From Heterohyrax brucei (taxonomy: Eukaryota > Chordata > Mammalia > Hyracoidea > Procaviidae): 64,000 nt of DNA. The notes under the pieces were generated by a model. The model was not told the DNA's origin. It made no database searches and worked only from the letters and a program-made list of their open reading frames with translations. Location of the stretch: assembly GCA_028571685.1 (NCBI GenBank), contig CM053142.1:68411296-68475295 (forward strand), written 5' to 3'. The translations under genes were made by a program, and so were the position numbers. Of the stretch, positions 13,401 through 20,688 are shown piece by piece; the stretch's first letter is position 1; every line of letters begins with the position of its first letter.

Positions 13401-16400
13401 TACTATTCAGAATAGAAAAAAGATATAACCTCAATGCCCATCAACAGATGAACGGACGAACAAATTCTGGTACATACACACAATGGAATACCACACAGCA
13501 ATAAAGAACAACGACGAATCCATGAAACATCTCACAACATTAATGAATCCACAAGGCATTATGCTGAGTGAAATCAGTCACAAAAGGACTAATATTGTGT
13601 GACATGACTATTGTAAGAACTCAAGAAAAGGTTTACACATAGAAAAAGCATTCTTTGATGATTACAAGGATAGGAAAGATGAGGGAGAAGTTACTAACTA
13701 GATCGTAGATATAATGGATTGAATTATGCCCCCCACAAGTATGTTAACTTCACTAGGCCATGATTCTCAGTTTTTTGTGATTGTCTTCCATTTTGTCATC
13801 TGATGTGATTTTCCTAGGTGCTGTAAATCCTACTGTAATGATGTTAGTAAGGCAGGACTTAAAGAAGTTATGTTAATGATGCATGACTCAACGTCAAGAC
13901 TCAGCTGTGTCTTAAATCAATCTATTTTGAGAAATAAAAGAGAGAAGTGAGCAGAGAAATATGGAGCCCTAATATCACCAAGAAACAAAGGCCAACACAT
14001 CTTTTGGATCTAGGGTCCCTGTGCTGAGAAACTCCTAGACCGGGGAAGATTGATGACAAAGACCTTTCCCCAGAGCCTTCAGAGAAAGCCCTCCTCCAGA
14101 GATGGCATCCTGAATTTGGACTTCTAGCCTTCTAGACTGTGAGAAAATACATTTCTCTTTGTTAAAGCTATCCACCTGTGGTATTTCTACTATACCTTCA
14201 CCAAATAGGTAAGATAGTAGACAAGTGTCAGCTTCAGCAGAGAGAAAGACAACACAAAATACAGGGGAAATCAGTGTGACTAGACCACAGCAAAAAAAAA
14301 AAAAAAAAAAAGTTTCCTAGACACATCCAAACACTTTGAAGGACCAAGTATCTGCGCCTGGGGGCTGGACCATATTTTCAAGGGACATTTAGATCAGCTA
14401 GCATAACATATGAGGTCTGCCAATTAGTGAACTTAATTGTTCTAAGTGCTACATACTTCATTGCTGAGTATTACTACAACCACCTTAGAAGTACTCCCCT
14501 TGGGAAGCTATGCACTGATGCCAGAGACTAGGCCACGCTTCAAAGCAATTTTGGCACTCTTTCTGGAATGGTCACTGCACATAGTGGCACAGTGTCAAGG
14601 TCACGAACTTAATTGTACAGTTGTCTGTAGGAGAGTTTGTTAGCCAATAAACAAAGAATTGTATCAGAACACCCTCCCTACTCACCTGATCTGGCCCCTA
14701 ATGACTTTTTTCTTTACCGGAAGATAAAAGAAATATTGAAAGGAAGACATTTTGATGACAGTCAGGACACTAAGGGTGTCTACCAAGGGTGGCCATTCCA
14801 GAAAAAGAGTTCTAAAACTGCTTTGAAGGGTGGACTAGGTGCTGGCATCAGTGCATAGCTTCTCAAGAGGTATACTTCAAAGGCAACTGTAGTGACATTC
14901 AACAAAGACGTATGTAGCACTTCTTCTAGGATGAGTTTGTGAACTTAACTGGCAATTCTTGTAGTTTATAAATAAAATACTCCACATCCCACATTGGTGA
15001 GTAATGTTTAAGGTCTTAAAAGCTTGCAAGTGGCCATACAAGACACAGCTACTAGTCCCATACCATCTGCAGCAAAGGAGAATAAAGAAAACCAAAGATA
15101 AATGGTTAAGTATGTGCCCACACGACTAAAAGACCACATGAACCAGACTTTACCAACCTGACACATGAAGAACTAAATGGTGTCTGGCTACCAACAACGA
15201 CAAGAGATCATAACAGACAACCCCAGAGACAGCGACAAAAAAATGTAACACAGAATTCAAGATCACAAAAAGCCACCAAATTTATTGCTCTGACAGAGAC
15301 TGGAGGAACCCATGAAACTACAGTCCTGGAAACTCTGCTAACCTACAAGTGAAACCATTCCTGAAACCCACTTTTCAGACAAAGACTAGACAGGCCTACA
15401 AAACAAAAAATAACACAACCACATATACAAGACCAAATGGGCAACTCCTGTCCAAAATCAAGATGTGAAGGCAGAAGTGTAGCTAAACAAATGCACATAA
15501 GGAACCCAAAGTGTTAAAAGTGGAGCATGTTGTCATATTGTGGGGATTGCTACCATGTTACAAAACATTATGTGTATAAATTTTCCAATGAGACATTAAC
15601 TTGAGCTGTAAACTTTCATCTACAGCATAACTCAAAAACAATACAAAAGCACACTTCTTAGCTTTGCTTAAAAAATCTTGTACAATTTAACCTGTCTTTT
15701 TCTCTACTCTCATTTGCCAATCTTCTTAAAATTCTATGCAGCAAATATTCTGACCTCACTCTTCCCTGCCTTTATTACAAACCTGTCACATCACTGATGA
15801 TGCTTTCTAACCTGGAATTCTTCTTCCTTTTTCATTCTTGCAAATTTCAAGACCCTATTCAAACACTATGTCCCCTGTAAAGCTTTTCCTACCTCCACAG
15901 TGAGTCTTGCGCGTTACCAACTGTCCTTTCAGCAAATTTCTATTGTTTCTCTTGTCACACCACCTTATAATGATCTAATTGCAGAATGTTTTCTACAAGA
16001 AGCTGTGAGCTTCTTGAGGGGCAAGGTCTGTCATATTAATTTCTGTTGATCTCCAGTGCTTGGCATTACGTCTGATTCACCGCACTATCTCAATAAATAT
16101 TTATTGACTTCCGAGTGCACAGGGTGAGACTTTACGAAAAGGTGGGTTACACTAATGGCAGAAACATGACGCCAGATTTCCAGGTTAATGGAAATTCAAT
16201 CTATGCTGCATGCAGAGAGGCGTTCCAGTTCAGCATCTGACAGCCAACACTCCACCTCCATCCCTATGATGAGCTGCTGTTTAGAGAAACTGATCGGGCC
16301 GTCAACAGATTTTTACAGTTGCTCCAAATGGCAGTGGGTGTTACAGTGAAAGGACCGATTCTAAACGACTTTAACGTAAAGCTATCTGGAGGTTGAAGAC

Positions 16401-16722
16401 CCTGAAGAGTGGAGACAGCAAATAGCCTTCCAGCTATACCTACCTGCTTTTCAAAAGACGGCTTTCAGTCCCACCGCGCAGCCCCTCCCCCGTCTACACC
16501 CGACAGCGAGGCCTCGACCCTACTGCCCCGCCCCCTCTTTCTCCACAACCTCCAGTATTTTCCCCCATGGAGCCTCTTCGCAATTGTGACCATCTCACCG
16601 CCACGACTTCTAGGTCATAGACCCTCTCATCCCCAACACCCCACCACTCTATGACCCCTGACCCCCGTCTCCAGCCTGCTCTTACTGTCCAGGTAATGTT
16701 CCAAATACATCCCCGCAGCCAT
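1371..16722 (-). CDS. ING4: ING4, inhibitor of growth family member 4 (8 coding exons, 248 aa)
   Basis: Coding exons (minus strand, first to last): 16686-16722, 4739-4810, 2799-2965, 2506-2620, 2232-2337, 1825-1972, 1498-1559, 1371-1410. They sum to 747 nt, one open frame with TAG stop, and every junction has AG/GT ends. The protein starts [13 protein letters not shown]. It has the N-terminal ING dimerisation helices (about residues 10-105), a basic K/R-rich nuclear localisation region (about 125-165) and a C-terminal PHD finger with the full C4HC3 ligand set: C198, C200, C211, C216, H222, C225, C238, C241. It ends in a lysine run. Known for the family: ING4 binds H3K4me3 and recruits the HBO1-JADE histone acetyltransferase complex; it is a nuclear tumour suppressor. 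The usual human form is 249 aa; the one-residue difference sits at the exon 4/5 junction (see findings). The first intron is about 11.9 kb and is mostly transposon. Confidence 0.97.
1498..1559 (-). CDS. ING4: ING4 coding exon 7 (PHD core)
   Basis: Encodes [20 protein letters not shown], carrying PHD ligands C216, H222 and C225 and the hydrophobic WFH core. Acceptor TTCCAG, donor GTGAGTG. Confidence 0.95.
1825..1972 (-). CDS. ING4: ING4 coding exon 6 (first half of PHD finger)
   Basis: Encodes [20 protein letters not shown] then [20 protein letters not shown] and EMIGCDNPD, with PHD ligands C198, C200 and C211. Acceptor CTGCAG, donor GTGAGA. Confidence 0.96.
2232..2337 (-). CDS. ING4: ING4 coding exon 5 (basic NLS region)
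   Basis: Encodes [20 protein letters not shown] then [14 protein letters not shown] (residues 132-165), the lysine/arginine-rich nuclear localisation segment. Acceptor TATAAG, donor GTGAGTG. The three bases before the AAG are TAT, so no second AG is available at this acceptor. Confidence 0.94.
2506..2620 (-). CDS. ING4: ING4 coding exon 4 with tandem (wobble) donor
   Basis: Encodes residues 93-130 ([15 protein letters not shown] through SSSSKGKK) plus one base. The canonical donor is GTGAGG after position 2506. Nine bases upstream a GC dinucleotide (2513-2514) gives the GC(N7)GT arrangement known from ING4 wobble splicing; use of the GC donor would remove three residues without changing frame. 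Confidence 0.94.
2799..2965 (-). CDS. ING4: ING4 coding exon 3
   Basis: Encodes residues 37-92 (starting [19 protein letters not shown] and ending QTYEM), the rest of the ING dimerisation region. Acceptor TTGTAG, donor GTATGG. The Arg-Asn in SSARN replaces Arg-Ser as I recall the human protein. Confidence 0.95.
4739..4810 (-). CDS. ING4: ING4 coding exon 2
   Basis: Encodes [20 protein letters not shown] and following RTE (residues 14-36), part of the N-terminal ING helical domain. Acceptor CTTAG, donor GTATGT. Confidence 0.95.
5050..5760 (+). repeat. L2 LINE 3' fragment (ING4 intron 1)
   Basis: Contains the typical L2 3' text: CCACACTGGTCTTCTTTGAG, TCTGCCTGGAATGCAGTGCC, TTAGCTCAAACATAACTTCC, and an A-rich AATAAATGCATAATA end. 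Old and diverged. Confidence 0.7.
6000..6546 (-). mobile_element. Palindromic mariner-like element, copy 1
   Basis: A 547-bp element flanked by TA (5998-5999 and 6547-6548). Both ends carry long inverted arms: CTATGCGCTGACACCAGCAT near the left and CTAGCACTGGTGCATAGCTT near the right. The central part on the minus strand encodes a decayed mariner transposase segment ([17 protein letters not shown] then [10 protein letters not shown]). It cannot be autonomous. Confidence 0.8.
6670..6985 (+). repeat. L2 LINE fragment, left half of an interrupted copy
   Basis: Reads like the L2 3' coding region (AAACTGTTATCACCAAG, CATATACTATTTTAAAAATC, TGTTGGTTCCCCAGTATC). Its continuation appears at 15650-16110, so the DNA between is inserted. 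Confidence 0.6.
6986..8183 (+). mobile_element. L1 ORF2 C-terminus plus 3' UTR (duplicated unit A, left part)
   Basis: The stretch 7313-7627 translates as an L1 ORF2 C-terminus ([52 protein letters not shown]), followed by an afrotherian L1 3' UTR. It is interrupted at 8184 by a younger L1 and resumes at 12670. Confidence 0.8.
7628..7675 (-). mobile_element. AfroSINE 3' fragment
   Basis: ACCAAACCCATTGCTGTGGA matches the reverse complement of the AfroSINE tail. Near-repeats CACTAACTAGAT and AACTAACTAGAC flank it, as expected of a target-site duplication. Confidence 0.55.
9184..10145 (+). pseudogene. L1 ORF1 remnant
   Basis: Starts [20 protein letters not shown]. The coiled-coil part is open to 9690 ([31 protein letters not shown]). 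After that TAG the C-terminal nucleic-acid-binding part is still recognisable but frame-broken ([49 protein letters not shown]). Known for L1: ORF1p is an RNA-binding trimer. This copy is dead. Confidence 0.8.
10564..12215 (+). pseudogene. L1 ORF2 remnant: endonuclease plus truncated reverse transcriptase
   Basis: ATG at 10564 reads [20 protein letters not shown] and then hits a TGA at 10639-10641. Downstream the apurinic/apyrimidinic-type endonuclease is open from 10642 to 11799, with [26 protein letters not shown] and SDHKAI motifs. A frameshift near 11790 moves the frame to 11837-12229 ([34 protein letters not shown]), the beginning of RT. The sequence then jumps to 3' UTR, so RT is lost. 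Confidence 0.85.
12655..13060 (+). mobile_element. L1 3' UTR, right part of duplicated unit A
   Basis: Continues the 3' UTR interrupted at 8183. CTGACTGAGACTAGAGGAAT here parallels CTGACAGAGACTGGAGGAAC in unit B near 15290, and AACTTGAGCCATAAACTTTC parallels AACTTGAGCTGTAAACTTTC near 15600. Confidence 0.75.
13046..13709 (+). mobile_element. Duplicated unit B: L2 piece plus L1 ORF2 C-terminal region
   Basis: AAATCTGTTGGTTCCC recurs here as at about 6935, and is followed by the same L1 text (GAAATGCAAATCAAAACTAC; CTAGAAACACAAATACCATA). The ORF2 C-terminal region is broken by stops and an A-run near 13196. Confidence 0.75.
13710..14215 (+). mobile_element. MaLR-like solo LTR
   Basis: Starts ATGGATTGAATTATGCCCCC and ends with CTTCTAGCCTTCTAGACTGT, GAGAAAATACATTTC and CTGTGGTATTTCTACTAT, the ending typical of MaLR-type LTRs. 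No internal retroviral genes are next to it. Subfamily not determined. Confidence 0.45.
14216..14410 (+). mobile_element. L1 3' UTR (unit B, middle part)
   Basis: GTAGACAAGTGTCAGC and AGTTTCCTAGACACA parallel unit A at about 7684 and 7776. A 20-base A run lies at 14292-14311. Confidence 0.65.
14411..14961 (+). mobile_element. Palindromic mariner-like element, copy 2
   Basis: A 551-bp element flanked by TA (14409-14410, 14962-14963), inserted in L1 3' UTR. Inverted arms: GGGAAGCTATGCACTGATGC on the left and GGCATCAGTGCATAGCTTCT on the right. The middle encodes mariner transposase pieces [20 protein letters not shown] and [11 protein letters not shown]. Confidence 0.85.
14964..15640 (+). mobile_element. 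L1 3' UTR (unit B, right part) with A-rich end
   Basis: GGTCTTAAAAGCTTGCAAGT parallels GAGTCTTAAAAGCTTGTCTG of unit A. The unit ends in an A-rich segment (CAAAAACAATACAAAAGC), where L2 text resumes. Confidence 0.7.
15650..16110 (+). repeat. L2 LINE 3' fragment, right half of the interrupted copy
   Basis: Contains CTGTCTTTTTCTCTACTCTC, GAAGCTGTGAGCTTCTTGAG, GGGCAAGGTCTGTC, AGTGCTTGGCATTA and CTCAATAAATATTTATTGAC, the usual L2 3' end. Confidence 0.75.
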
Positions 16723-17060
16723 CTTGAAGCAAAACAAAGCAACTTCCGACCCACCTCGGAAGTGACTGAAACGTGATAGGCGCTGAAACGATCTTTGGGT
16801 AGAACTCTTCCGCCCTTAAGATAACTTCCGCCCTTAATAGTTGTCCGCTGGGACACATCCGCCCGACGTTGAACCTTTTTTGTTTTGCGTGGCTGGCTAC
16901 CGCAGCCCGTAACGGTTCGGCTGTAGCCTGCTTCCGCCCGTACTAAGACTCCAGTATGACAGAGCCAGGCATGACGTCACTGGAGCTCGCCATTTTGAAT
17001 TCTCTACCAAACTTTTTCCCTCCAAAACGGCAGTGTAGGTGATGCTGGAAATATTGCTGT
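16680..17060 (-). promoter_or_regulatory. ING4: ING4 promoter region
   Basis: CpG-containing block around ING4 exon 1. It holds several ETS-type CGGAAG/CTTCCG motifs (16743, 16757, two in a 13-bp direct repeat at 16807-16819 and 16825-16837, and 16930), a perfect palindromic CRE TGACGTCA at 16972-16979, and a YY1-like CAAAATGGCGAG (minus strand, about 16987-16998). No TATA box is evident. The exact start site is unknown. Confidence 0.7.
16686..16722 (-). CDS. ING4: ING4 coding exon 1 (start codon)
   Basis: The ATG is the complement of 16720-16722; the exon encodes [12 protein letters not shown] plus the first base of Ser13 and ends at a GTAAGAG donor. It lies inside a promoter block rich in CGGAAG-type sites. 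A second in-frame ATG is codon 5. Confidence 0.95.
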
Positions 17061-17226
17061 CTTTAGGATCGTTTGCCATCAATATCCCTTTTCAGGACCT
17101 AGGGATCTAACGTTTCCTTTTTACAGAATTTGAATTTAGTAGCCGGAGCAGGACTTTCCGGGGCAGCTGTTTCCTAATGACGTTTGAGGCAAGTATCTGG
17201 ATTGGGAAAATTAAACGCTCTATGTA

Positions 17227-17270
17227 GGGTGGCTGTCAGTCAGAATCAACTCGATGGCAGTGGGTTTTAT
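17227..17270 (+). mobile_element. AfroSINE 3' tail fragment
   Basis: GTCAGTCAGAATCAACTCGA followed by TGGCAGTGGGTTTTAT is the AfroSINE end only. Confidence 0.75.
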
Positions 17271-18180
17271 TTCTCTTCACTCATATGAACAGTTCAGGTT
17301 TTTTTTTTTTTTAACATGAAGCAAGTCATGACTTATAAACCTCTTTAGAAATACAAAGTAAAATTACACAATAAAGCTGTAATTCTCCACCCATTTTGTC
17401 AGGGTCCTGTCCATTAACACTCATTTTCACATTTAAAATGATGGGAGTATTCTGGCCTTGCCCTCCTGCAACTCTGAGGGAAATCTCAGGTATTTTCTCT
17501 CCTTTCTTATTCAAACACTCATTATGTGATGGAGAGAGTGGTTCATGGATCCCCATCCTGTTAAGCAGGTATGTACCAACCATCATTGTAGTCAGCTACA
17601 GTAAAAACTCTGCTCTTCACCGAACATAAACCAATCAAGTGCACGACAGGATGCCACCACACTAGGGTAACAGAACTCAGTCTGTACCCAACACTGGTGG
17701 TAAGACAGTGTCTTGGAGATAGTGTTTACTCCTAACTCACATCTTTGACAATCATCGTTGACACATGCTGTTTTAAAGGACAGATTTTCAGTCTTAGACC
17801 ATGTATGTGAAGAAGGGTTGGCGAAACCTCAAGTTTACTAGTGAGCAGGTATTATCCAGCAATACAGAACAGCCCTCATTCCAATTACCAATGTGTCATG
17901 TCCTTGGGCCACTAGTCTGTGCCTGTTTGCTCCCCTGTGAGTCTAGTAGTTACCTCATAGGACTATCCCAATGATCAGTGTTATGTGTATGCTTCAAAAC
18001 AACAGTGTAGTTCTTGTACCGCTGAAGGCAGGACTGTCAGGGCCTCTCAACAGCAGGTACAAGTAGGACAGAAAAAAACCCAGGGGAAAAGCAGTCAAAT
18101 ATTCAAAAAGCTAACAAACATTGGTGTACTTGGTTGTCTGTTACATTCATTAGTGTCTTACCATATGCTGCAACACTTAA

Positions 18181-18327
18181 CCCAAAAAAACTCATTGCTG
18201 TTGAGTAATTCTAAGTCATTCTATAGAACTGCCTCCCAGGGTTTCTAAGGAGTTTGTGATGGATTAAAACTGCTGATCTTTTAGTTAGCAGCCATAGGTC
18301 TTAACCATTCCACCACCAGGACTACCA
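18181..18327 (-). mobile_element. AfroSINE
   Basis: Diverged minus-strand copy: TGCTGTTGAGTAATTCTAAG, then GATCTTTTAGTTAGCAGCCA and TTAACCATTCCACCACCAGG (complement of the tRNA-like head). Confidence 0.8.
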
Positions 18328-18521
18328 AGCCCTAAAGAAGGCATTATATGATTAACTACCTACACCCACCTAGGTAGCAAGTATCACCAGCCAGCAGTCC
18401 CACAGAGAACGACCACCAGTTTTCAGACATGAAAGCTTTGTCACAACTTTTCAGTGGTTAAACTTTTTTAAATTCTCACAAAGAATCTTGGATATGCTCT
18501 AATCCAATTGCATCATTTTAA

Positions 18522-18545
18522 CAGCAGCAGCAGCAGCAGCAGCAG
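18522..18545 (+). repeat. (CAG)8 trinucleotide repeat
   Basis: Eight perfect CAG units followed by CAA, about 0.5 kb beyond the likely ZNF384 3' end. Non-coding as far as can be seen. Confidence 0.9.
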
Positions 18546-19066
18546 CAATCTGGCCAACACCATGAATTTGGTTGACAGCACCAGTGCTGAAGTGCGCGTT
18601 TCTGAACCCATTTTCTCCTCAGCATGCTGTCCTGCAAGTTACTCAATTCTGCCCCCAACTGTTGGTGATGATTCCTGCCACTGGAAACCTCTAGTTTCAA
18701 ATGTTACAGGGTACCAAGATACCTGCCTGTGCTAACAACTAAGCACAGAATCCTTCAATTTCTGTAATAAAGAGCCTTCTTTTTTTTTTTGTTTAAAACT
18801 GAAAGCTTACTCTCCTGTATTTTGGAAATGTAATTTAAAATGCCAATTTATGTAGAAATCTCCACTAAGTTACGATTTCAGTGATCAAATCTGTTATCTT
18901 GCACAGCTTACAAATTACACACATGGGGCCTTTTTACACAGGCAGTCGTTCTCAAACACACTTGGGGTATAAATCCTCAACACTGTCCTTGAACATCTCC
19001 CCAAACAGCTTTTCCCCGTGTTCACTCACATCAGTAGCTCCACTGCCTCTGATCCTTTTACACGAA

Positions 19067-19072
19067 TTTATT
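19067..19072 (-). terminator. ZNF384: Candidate ZNF384 polyadenylation signal
   Basis: AATAAA on the minus strand, 1.2 kb past the stop. The implied 3' UTR (about 19050-20283) contains a TA microsatellite at 19371-19407. Confidence 0.5.
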
Positions 19073-19370
19073 TCTATACAATGTTCTAAAAACACCCTTT
19101 GTTTTGTACATAAGTTTTTTTCTTCATTTGTAAATTGCTTTGTAACAACTGGTTTCCTCATTTTTTTTTTTTCATTTTCTCTTTTCTCTGAAATCTGCCA
19201 TGATTTAAAAAAAAAAAAAGACAAAAGGAAATAAAAATGCTATGGTCAGAGGTACAGTGTGGAAAAGAAAAACAAAGACAAAAATAAAATAAAAATCAAA
19301 TATGAAAATTCTCAGATAATGCATTTATAAACACAGAAATGGTTACAACAAAGATGGCTGTGATGAGTGG

Positions 19371-19407
19371 GTATATATATATTTATATATATATATATAT
19401 TTATATA
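19371..19407 (+). repeat. (TA)n microsatellite in ZNF384 3' UTR
   Basis: About 36 bases of TA with interspersed TTTA, within the predicted 3' UTR. Confidence 0.85.
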
Positions 19408-20283
19408 GAAATCCGTGTCCGGCAACTGACCGTGGCACCTAAGGAGTTAAGTCCAGTCCTTGTGTCTGCCCTGAACTCCCCCTTCTCTGCAACACCCCTT
19501 CTTTTGGGATTTCATAGAGAACACAAAGCTCCCATAGCTCCTTGAGGTTTGGGATAGGGAGTCTTGAGTGTACAGGGCCTTGGTTGACAGAGAAGGGGGA
19601 GACAGGCTCCAAGGAAAACCATAACCCACACTTCTAAGCCACCCTTGACCACCTTGGAAATCTCTGGCCCCTTGGGGACCACATCTCAGCCCTTGCCCTC
19701 TTATAAATAAAGGGAGGTCTGATCCCCACCCAATGTTCCTTCCTCCAGTAATAGGTAGGAAGTGAAGTGAGGCCATTTAGGGAAAGAAATGGCTCCCAAG
19801 GGTGGGGGCATGTGAGAAACCTCTGTTCTTTTGCAGGCAAGAACAGAACAGGAGGCTGGTTGCATTTAGGGCACCCTTGTCTCTGATATCTGGGAGGGCC
19901 AGCCTCTAGTCTTCTATCAGCCCAAACTTTGGGGATCAGGAGGGTTAAGGAGAGGGTAAGTGCCTACAATGGACAAGTTTCTATGAGGTCATATCAAATC
20001 CCTCCCTTGAGCACCAACCCCCAATTTTAAAAAGCTATGCTTGTGAGGGGAGGCTGCTGGATTAAACTACCAGCTCAGTATTCTTTTGCCAATCAGGAGG
20101 GCTGATGTTCCTTTTGAAGAGTTAGAAATAAGGATGGCATCCTGTGACAGAAGGCTGTGCCTGAGGCCTAAGGAGATGGAGCCAAGGCCAGTCAAGAAGA
20201 GGATTTTTCCCACCAAGAGGAGTTGGAGAAAGAAGACACGAGAACTTTTCTCCCCTCTTCCCAGTGGGTGGCAGCACAGGTCT

Positions 20284-20688
20284 CTAAGAGCTGGCCAGGT
20301 GCTCCACCTGGATGGTGCTGGTGGTGACAGTGAGGCAGATGTCCTTATGATGCTCCGCCGTCTTATAGGGTGTCAGGTCAAAAGAACACTGAGGTGGAGG
20401 GTTGGGATTACTGTCCCCACCACCGCCACCTTGGGGGGCTGCTCCAGGGGACTGAAAGTGTGGTGGCTGGGGCTGGGGCTGGGGCTGCTGTTGCTGTTGC
20501 TGCTGCTGCTGCTGCTGCTGTGATGCCTGGGAGGCCTGGGCCTGGGCTTGGGCTTGGGCTTGAGCTTGAGCTTGAGCTTGAGCCTGGGCCTGGGCCTGGG
20601 CCACTGCTGCTGCTGCCGCTGCTGCCTGCACTTGTTGCTGGAGATCAGGAGGGTTATGTTTGCGCATATGTTTCATAAGGTATGTTTC
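20284..20688 (-). CDS. ZNF384: ZNF384 last coding exon (finger 8 end, Q/A and polyQ tail)
   Basis: Encodes ETYLMKHMRKHNPPDLQQQV, seven alanines, a run of Q-A pairs, SQASQ, then Q12 (20485-20520, mostly CAG with two CAA), Q-P repeats and the conserved C-terminus ending STIQVEHLASS. Stop TAG at 20284-20286. Confidence 0.96.
   Translation of the reverse strand, partial: ETYLMKHMRKHNPPDLQQQVQAAAAAAAVAQAQAQAQAQAQAQAQAQAQAQASQASQQQQQQQQQQQQPQPQPQPPHFQSPGAAPQGGGGGDSNPNPPPQCSFDLTPYKTAEHHKDICLTVTTSTIQVEHLASS

Larger units (their letters stand above)
17061..19045. other. Spacer between ING4 promoter and ZNF384 3' end
   Basis: No gene supported. Contains an AfroSINE tail (17227-17270), a minus-strand AfroSINE (18181-18327) and a (CAG)8 run (18522-18545). 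Short open frames here have no recognisable family and no splice context. Confidence 0.6.

Noticed and set aside
13710..14215. A provirus around the LTR-like element
   Set aside because: No gag, pol or env-like frame adjoins it and no second LTR is present; it is at most a solo LTR.
18766..18771. AATAAA on the plus strand next to (CAG)8 as the end of a hidden gene
   Set aside because: No open coding exon with splice sites leads to it, and it is followed by T-rich rather than A-rich sequence.
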